Under the pieces are notes generated by a model, which was not told the origin of the DNA, did no database searches, and saw only the letters and a list, made by a program, of their open reading frames with translations. The translations under genes and the position numbers were made by a program. From contig URKJ01000002.1 of the NCBI GenBank assembly GCA_900548385.1, forward strand, positions 62,001 to 126,000: a DNA stretch of 64,000 nt, read 5' to 3'. Positions 60,088-64,000 of this stretch are shown piece by piece. The stretch comes from an uncultured bacterium. GTDB taxonomy: Bacteria > Verrucomicrobiota > Lentisphaeria > Victivallales > UBA1829. The stretch's first letter is position 1. Every line of letters starts with the position of its first letter.

Positions 60088-62735
60088 TTTTTACGTTTCT
60101 CCGAGCCATCGGTTCCGGGCTTTTTCTTCCGCAAACCGGTTCCGCGTTTCTTCGCGGTTTCCGACGACGGCCGTTTCGCCGTTTTACGGGTATGCACCAT
60201 CTTGGAAGCGGGAGCGGACTCCGGTTCAGGACTTTCCGGAACAACCGGGAAAAACACCACTTTCCGGTTATCCAGACGCGCTTCTATACGAGGAGCCTCC
60301 GCAAGGAAACCACGCAGGATGCTGTCGGCAAGTTCATCTTCGATATAACGCTCGATCGCACGGCGGAGCGGACGCGCCCCGTATTCCGGCTGGAAACCTT
60401 TTTCGATGATGAAATCAATCACAGGCTGTTCAATTACAAGCTCCTTGCCGTTCTCTTTCAAACGGTCACAGACTTTTTTAAGCTCCAGATTGACAATCTT
60501 GAGAATATCTTCCCGTTCCAGACGCCGGAACACGATCACATCATCAATACGGTTGATGAACTCCGGTTTAAACCGCTTTTTCGCGGTTTCAATCAGACGG
60601 TCCGCAATCTTCCGGAACGACTCATCCTGCTTGAACGCCCCCTCAAATCCCATTCCGGAACCTTTCATCATCTGCTCCGCGCCGAGATTGCTTGTCATAA
60701 TAACGATTGTATTGCGGAAATCCACACGACGTCCGAGACTGTCCGTCAATTTACCCTCTTCCAGAATCTGAAGCAGCAGGTGCATGACATCCGGATGCGC
60801 CTTTTCAATCTCGTCAAACAACACGACACTGTACGGATGGCGGCGCACGCGTTCCGTCAGTTCGCCACCCTCGCCGTGCCCGACATATCCCGGAGGCGAA
60901 CCGACCAGACGGCTCACATTGAATTTCTCCATGTATTCGGACATATCCACCTGAATCAGCGAATCGGCATCCCCGAAAATAAACTCCGCCAGCGCTTTTG
61001 CAAGCAGAGTCTTGCCGACACCGGTCGGCCCCAGGAAAATAAAGGAACCGATCGGGCGGTTCGGATCTTTGAGATCCGCACGCGAACGGCGCAGAGCACG
61101 CGACACCGCACTGACGGCATCCGCCTGCCCAACAACGGTATTGGTCAACTCCTCTTCCATCCGCAGCAGGCGGGCGGTCTCCCCCTCCTGCATCTGAGAG
61201 ACGGGAACGCCGGTGAGCTTGGAAATGATTACCGCAATTTCCGGGACGTCAATCACCGGACGGCGACTCCTGCACAGCTCGTTCCACTCCTCCAGCTTGC
61301 CCTCCAGTTCGGCGCGCAGAGCACGTTCCTTGTCCCGGCATTCGGCGGCAACTTCATAGTTCTGCTCGGAAATAGCGTTCTCCTTGTCCCGGCAAACCGA
61401 GCGGATCCGGTCTTCAAGCGCCGAAACATCGGGCTGCTGCGGAGTATCAATGATCCGGGCGCGCGCTCCGGCTTCGTCGATCACATCAATCGCCTTGTCC
61501 GGCAGAAAACGCCCCGTGATGTAACGGTCGGCAAGTTTCGCGGCGGCGGAAAGCGCGGCATCCGTATATACGACATTGTGGTGCGCCTCATACGGACCTT
61601 TGAGTCCGTGCAGAATCCGGATGGTGTCTTCCACAGAGGGCGGTTCAACCATCACGGACTGGAAACGACGTTCAAGAGCGGCATCCTTTTCGATCCCTTT
61701 GCGGTATTCGTCAAGGGTCGTTGCACCAACGCACTGCAGTTCTCCGCGGGACAGCGCGGGTTTGATGATGTTCGCGGCATCCATCGCCCCCTCCGCCCCG
61801 CCGGCGCCGACGATCGTATGCAGTTCGTCGATAAACAGAATCACAGCCTTGCTATTGCGCACTTCGTCGATCACCGCTTTAATGCGTTCTTCAAACTGAC
61901 CGCGGTATTTGGTTCCGGCGATCATCAGGGGAAGATCAAGAGCAAACACATGTTTGGAGCGCAGAATCTCCGGAACGGTTCCGGCGGCAATCGCCTGGGC
62001 AAGCCCCTCAATGATCGCCGTTTTGCCGACGCCCGCCTCACCGATCAGCACGGGGTTGTTCTTGGTGCGGCGGCAGAGAATCTGAATCACACGCTCAATT
62101 TCATTCTTGCGGCCGATCACGGGATCCAGCTTGCCCTGACGCGCAATCTCGGTCAGATCCCGTCCGAATGTGTTCAGCGTCTGAAACTGCGGATCACCCG
62201 GAGCAGACGGTGTCTGCTGCGGAGCGGCGGAATCATCCGCCTCCTGCGGAGCGTCCTCACCCGGAATGAAGTTCGGATCAAGCGTCTTGATCACCTCATC
62301 GCGGACACGTTCCACATCGACCTTCAGACTACGCAGAATTTGCGCGGCGGCACTCTGCCCTTCGCGCAGAAGGGCAAGCAGCAGATGTTCCGTACCGATG
62401 TAGTTGTAATTCATGGATTTCGCTTCGTTGGCGGACATCACGATAATGTTTTTCAAACGCGCCGTCAACGGAGCCGGGCCGTCCAGTTTGGTCTGCCCTC
62501 CGGTTCCAAACTGACGTTCCACCTCGAACCGCAGGGTATTCAAATCAAGCCCCATGGAGCGGAGCACGGAAACCGCAACCCCCTCCCCGAGTGAAATCAA
62601 GCCAAGCAAAAGATGTTCCGTACCGACGTAATCATGATTGAGCCGCTCCGATTCTTTCTGAGCAAGCGCGAGAACGTGTTTTGCCCGGGGTGTAAAATTC
62701 TTGAGCCACGGAGTCAAATCATCCATATCTGCCAT
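60084..62735 (-). CDS. clpC: ATP-dependent Clp protease ATP-binding subunit ClpC
   Basis: 883 residues from ATG 62735 with GGAGG upstream. Two Clp_N repeats (about 8-145), AAA+ domain 1 with GEAGVGKT (232-239) and FIDELHTIVGAGG, UVR/middle segment (about 437-472, with EQNYEVAAECRDKE), AAA+ domain 2 with GPTGVGKT (569-576), and the C-terminal Clp D2 small domain (FQPEYGARPLRRAIERYIED). Unfolds substrates for ClpP. A Pro/Ser/Lys-rich tail (about 840-883) is unusual. No McsA/McsB or ClpP neighbour in the window. Confidence 0.97.
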   Translation of the reverse strand: MADMDDLTPWLKNFTPRAKHVLALAQKESERLNHDYVGTEHLLLGLISLGEGVAVSVLRSMGLDLNTLRFEVERQFGTGGQTKLDGPAPLTARLKNIIVMSANEAKSMNYNYIGTEHLLLALLREGQSAAAQILRSLKVDVERVRDEVIKTLDPNFIPGEDAPQEADDSAAPQQTPSAPGDPQFQTLNTFGRDLTEIARQGKLDPVIGRKNEIERVIQILCRRTKNNPVLIGEAGVGKTAIIEGLAQAIAAGTVPEILRSKHVFALDLPLMIAGTKYRGQFEERIKAVIDEVRNSKAVILFIDELHTIVGAGGAEGAMDAANIIKPALSRGELQCVGATTLDEYRKGIEKDAALERRFQSVMVEPPSVEDTIRILHGLKGPYEAHHNVVYTDAALSAAAKLADRYITGRFLPDKAIDVIDEAGARARIIDTPQQPDVSALEDRIRSVCRDKENAISEQNYEVAAECRDKERALRAELEGKLEEWNELCRSRRPVIDVPEIAVIISKLTGVPVSQMQEGETARLLRMEEELTNTVVGQADAVSAVSRALRRSRADLKDPNRPIGSFIFLGPTGVGKTLLAKALAEFIFGDADSLIQVDMSEYMEKFNVSRLVGSPPGYVGHGEGGELTERVRRHPYSVVLFDEIEKAHPDVMHLLLQILEEGKLTDSLGRRVDFRNTIVIMTSNLGAEQMMKGSGMGFEGAFKQDESFRKIADRLIETAKKRFKPEFINRIDDVIVFRRLEREDILKIVNLELKKVCDRLKENGKELVIEQPVIDFIIEKGFQPEYGARPLRRAIERYIEDELADSILRGFLAEAPRIEARLDNRKVVFFPVVPESPEPESAPASKMVHTRKTAKRPSSETAKKRGTGLRKKKPGTDGSEKRKK

Positions 62736-62768
62736 AAAAACCTCCAATATGTTCTGTTATCCACAGAG

Positions 62769-62796
62769 ATTTTAACCCGATTCAGGAAAAAATCAA
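62769..62796 (-). promoter_or_regulatory. Promoter of clpC
   Basis: Minus strand TTGATT (62796-62791), 16-base spacer, TAAAAT (62774-62769), 34 bases before the start codon. A TTGACT four bases further upstream may also serve. Confidence 0.6.
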
Positions 62797-62882
62797 GTCA
62801 AAAGCCGAAAAATGCACAAGAAAAATTCGCAAACGACCTCCGCAAGGTGTATTTTACGGCAAAAAACAGAAGGAGGACTGCC

Positions 62883-64000
62883 ATGAAATCCTATTCCGCC
62901 GCCCGGATGCGGGCACTCGACCGCCGCACGATCGAAGAATACGGGATCCCCGGAACCACGCTCATGGAAAATGCAGGGACCGCTCTCACACGCGCCGTCC
63001 TGCGCTTTTCCGCCGGATTCGATTCTCCGGAATTCGTAATTCTCGCAGGAAAAGGCAACAACGGCGGCGACGCTTTCGTCACAGCACGGCAGCTCCACCA
63101 GTCCGGGCGTCCCGTGCACCTCTTCATGACGGCGCGTCCCGACGAACTGACCGGAGACGCGGCGGAAATGTTCGAAGCCATGCCGCAGGCTCTCAAAAAC
63201 GGCGCCCGCTTTGAGTTTTCCGCCGATGATATTCCCGAACAGGCGGTCATCATCGACGGACTTCTCGGAACCGGAATCCGCGGAGAAGTGCGGGAACCGT
63301 CCGCAAGCTGGATCCGCCTCGTCAATGCCTCCAACGCACCGGTTATCGCCATCGACATCCCGTCCGGGCTGAATGCGGACGACGGAACCGCCGCGCTCCA
63401 TATCACGGCCGACCTCACGGTCACCATGGCTGGAGTCAAAACCGGAATGCTCGTGGAACAGGGACCCGCCGCTTCGGGACGGATCGAGATTGCCCGGATC
63501 GGCATACCTGACGACTATCTGGAAGAAGCCGGCGACGGATTCCCCGTCTTCTCCCTCTCCGACGCACGGAAAATGCTTCACCGCGAACCGTTTGACACGT
63601 TCAAAAACAGACGCGGACACCTTGCCGTGGTCGGCGGCTCACGCAACTACGCCCATGCTCCGTTCCTCTCTGCCGAAGCGGCTCTGCGAACCGGCAGCGG
63701 ACTCGTCTCCCTGCTGCTGCCGGAAACCGCGGAAATCCACTGCATCGTCCGCAAAGCCCTGATCCTGCGCAGACTGCCGGTCAACGGAGCTCCGGCATTC
63801 AATGCGGTCTCTCTGCCGGAACTCGAACTGGAACTTGAAAACAAAACCGCGCTTGCGGTCGGCCCGGGCATGATGGACCGTCCGGAAAGCGTTCCGTTTC
63901 TCTATAAACTCATTCTGACGAACCTGCCGCTGGTCCTTGATGCGGACGCATTGAACCTGATCGCGCAAAATCCGGCGCTTCTGGAATCGCATGGAGAATC
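62883..64000 (+). CDS. nnr: Bifunctional NAD(P)H-hydrate epimerase / dehydratase (partial at right edge)
   Basis: At least 372 residues, open at the right edge. AGGAGG precedes ATG 62883. N-terminal YjeF_N epimerase: MRALDRRTIEEYGIPGTTLMENAG, GKGNNGGDAFVTARQL, IDGLLGTGIRGEVREP, IDIPSGLNADDG. The C-terminal ADP-dependent dehydratase begins near residue 240 with GHLAVVGGSRNYAHAPFLSAEAAL, and continues with VGPGM and LVLDADALNL. Repairs hydrated NADH and NADPH. Divergent from clpC. Confidence 0.96.
   Translation, partial: MKSYSAARMRALDRRTIEEYGIPGTTLMENAGTALTRAVLRFSAGFDSPEFVILAGKGNNGGDAFVTARQLHQSGRPVHLFMTARPDELTGDAAEMFEAMPQALKNGARFEFSADDIPEQAVIIDGLLGTGIRGEVREPSASWIRLVNASNAPVIAIDIPSGLNADDGTAALHITADLTVTMAGVKTGMLVEQGPAASGRIEIARIGIPDDYLEEAGDGFPVFSLSDARKMLHREPFDTFKNRRGHLAVVGGSRNYAHAPFLSAEAALRTGSGLVSLLLPETAEIHCIVRKALILRRLPVNGAPAFNAVSLPELELELENKTALAVGPGMMDRPESVPFLYKLILTNLPLVLDADALNLIAQNPALLESHGE

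Noticed and set aside
59706..62594. A 962-codon plus-strand frame opposite clpC
   Set aside because: ClpC on the minus strand is complete with all motifs; the opposite frame has no recognisable domain.

Overview
This 64 kb window looks like chromosomal DNA of a Lentisphaerota bacterium close to Victivallis. That placement is inference: it rests on five small pilin-like proteins with a hydrophobic FTLIELL-type N-terminus and a C-terminal H-x9/10-DG motif, on very large secreted glycoside hydrolases with their own regulators, and on the AT-rich spacers with clear -35/-10 promoters. No rRNA or other phylogenetic marker is present to prove it.

Layout. (1) 1-23.9 kb is a carbohydrate-degradation region: a lacI-type regulator, a pilin-like gene and a GH2/LamG giant on the minus strand (the giant is cut by the left edge); a divergent pilin-like gene with a 1127-residue clan GH-A hydrolase and a small secreted protein; a pilin-like gene with a GH51-like enzyme; a lone pilin-like gene; then a GntR-type regulator, pilin-like gene, GH10 and a second 1774-residue GH2/LamG giant. 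A leader of about 320 bp is duplicated almost exactly in front of two of the pilin-like genes. (2) 24.2-26.9 kb is a cobalamin riboswitch followed by an out-of-frame remnant of metE joined to the 3' end of glyA, an 86-residue unknown gene and an MFS transporter. (3) 27-42.3 kb is mostly housekeeping: tRNA-Pro, a metallophosphoesterase, rsfS, nadD, cca, rplU-purC-metX-metW, a sialate O-acetylesterase, galE, an exonuclease, a P-loop kinase, pdxB and an amidohydrolase. (4) 42.3-49.9 kb is accessory: tRNA-Gly and tRNA-Tyr with an integrase scrap behind them, a formylglycine-enzyme-fold protein, a nitrilase-family hydrolase, a repeat-rich surface protein with a degraded paralogue fragment upstream, and a small CX5R phosphatase. 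(5) 49.9-58.8 kb is a type II-C CRISPR-Cas locus (array of 11 repeats, cas2, a gutted cas1, intact cas9, tracrRNA) followed by a PLD-nuclease/helicase/DUF3427-like protein, a probable second defence gene. (6) 59.4-64 kb is tRNA-Phe, a Nudix hydrolase, clpC and the start of nnr.

How the parts work together. In region 1 each hydrolase operon carries its own pilin-like gene, and two of them also begin with their own regulator, so the pilin-like proteins may act in export, surface placement or substrate sensing for the enzyme beside them. metX and metW make and steer O-acetylhomoserine for methionine, while the destroyed metE suggests the last step depends on B12 (MetH). In the CRISPR locus, Cas9, crRNAs and tracrRNA look able to interfere, but Cas1 has lost its catalytic core, so the locus probably cannot take up new spacers; the repeats also appear to carry their own promoters.
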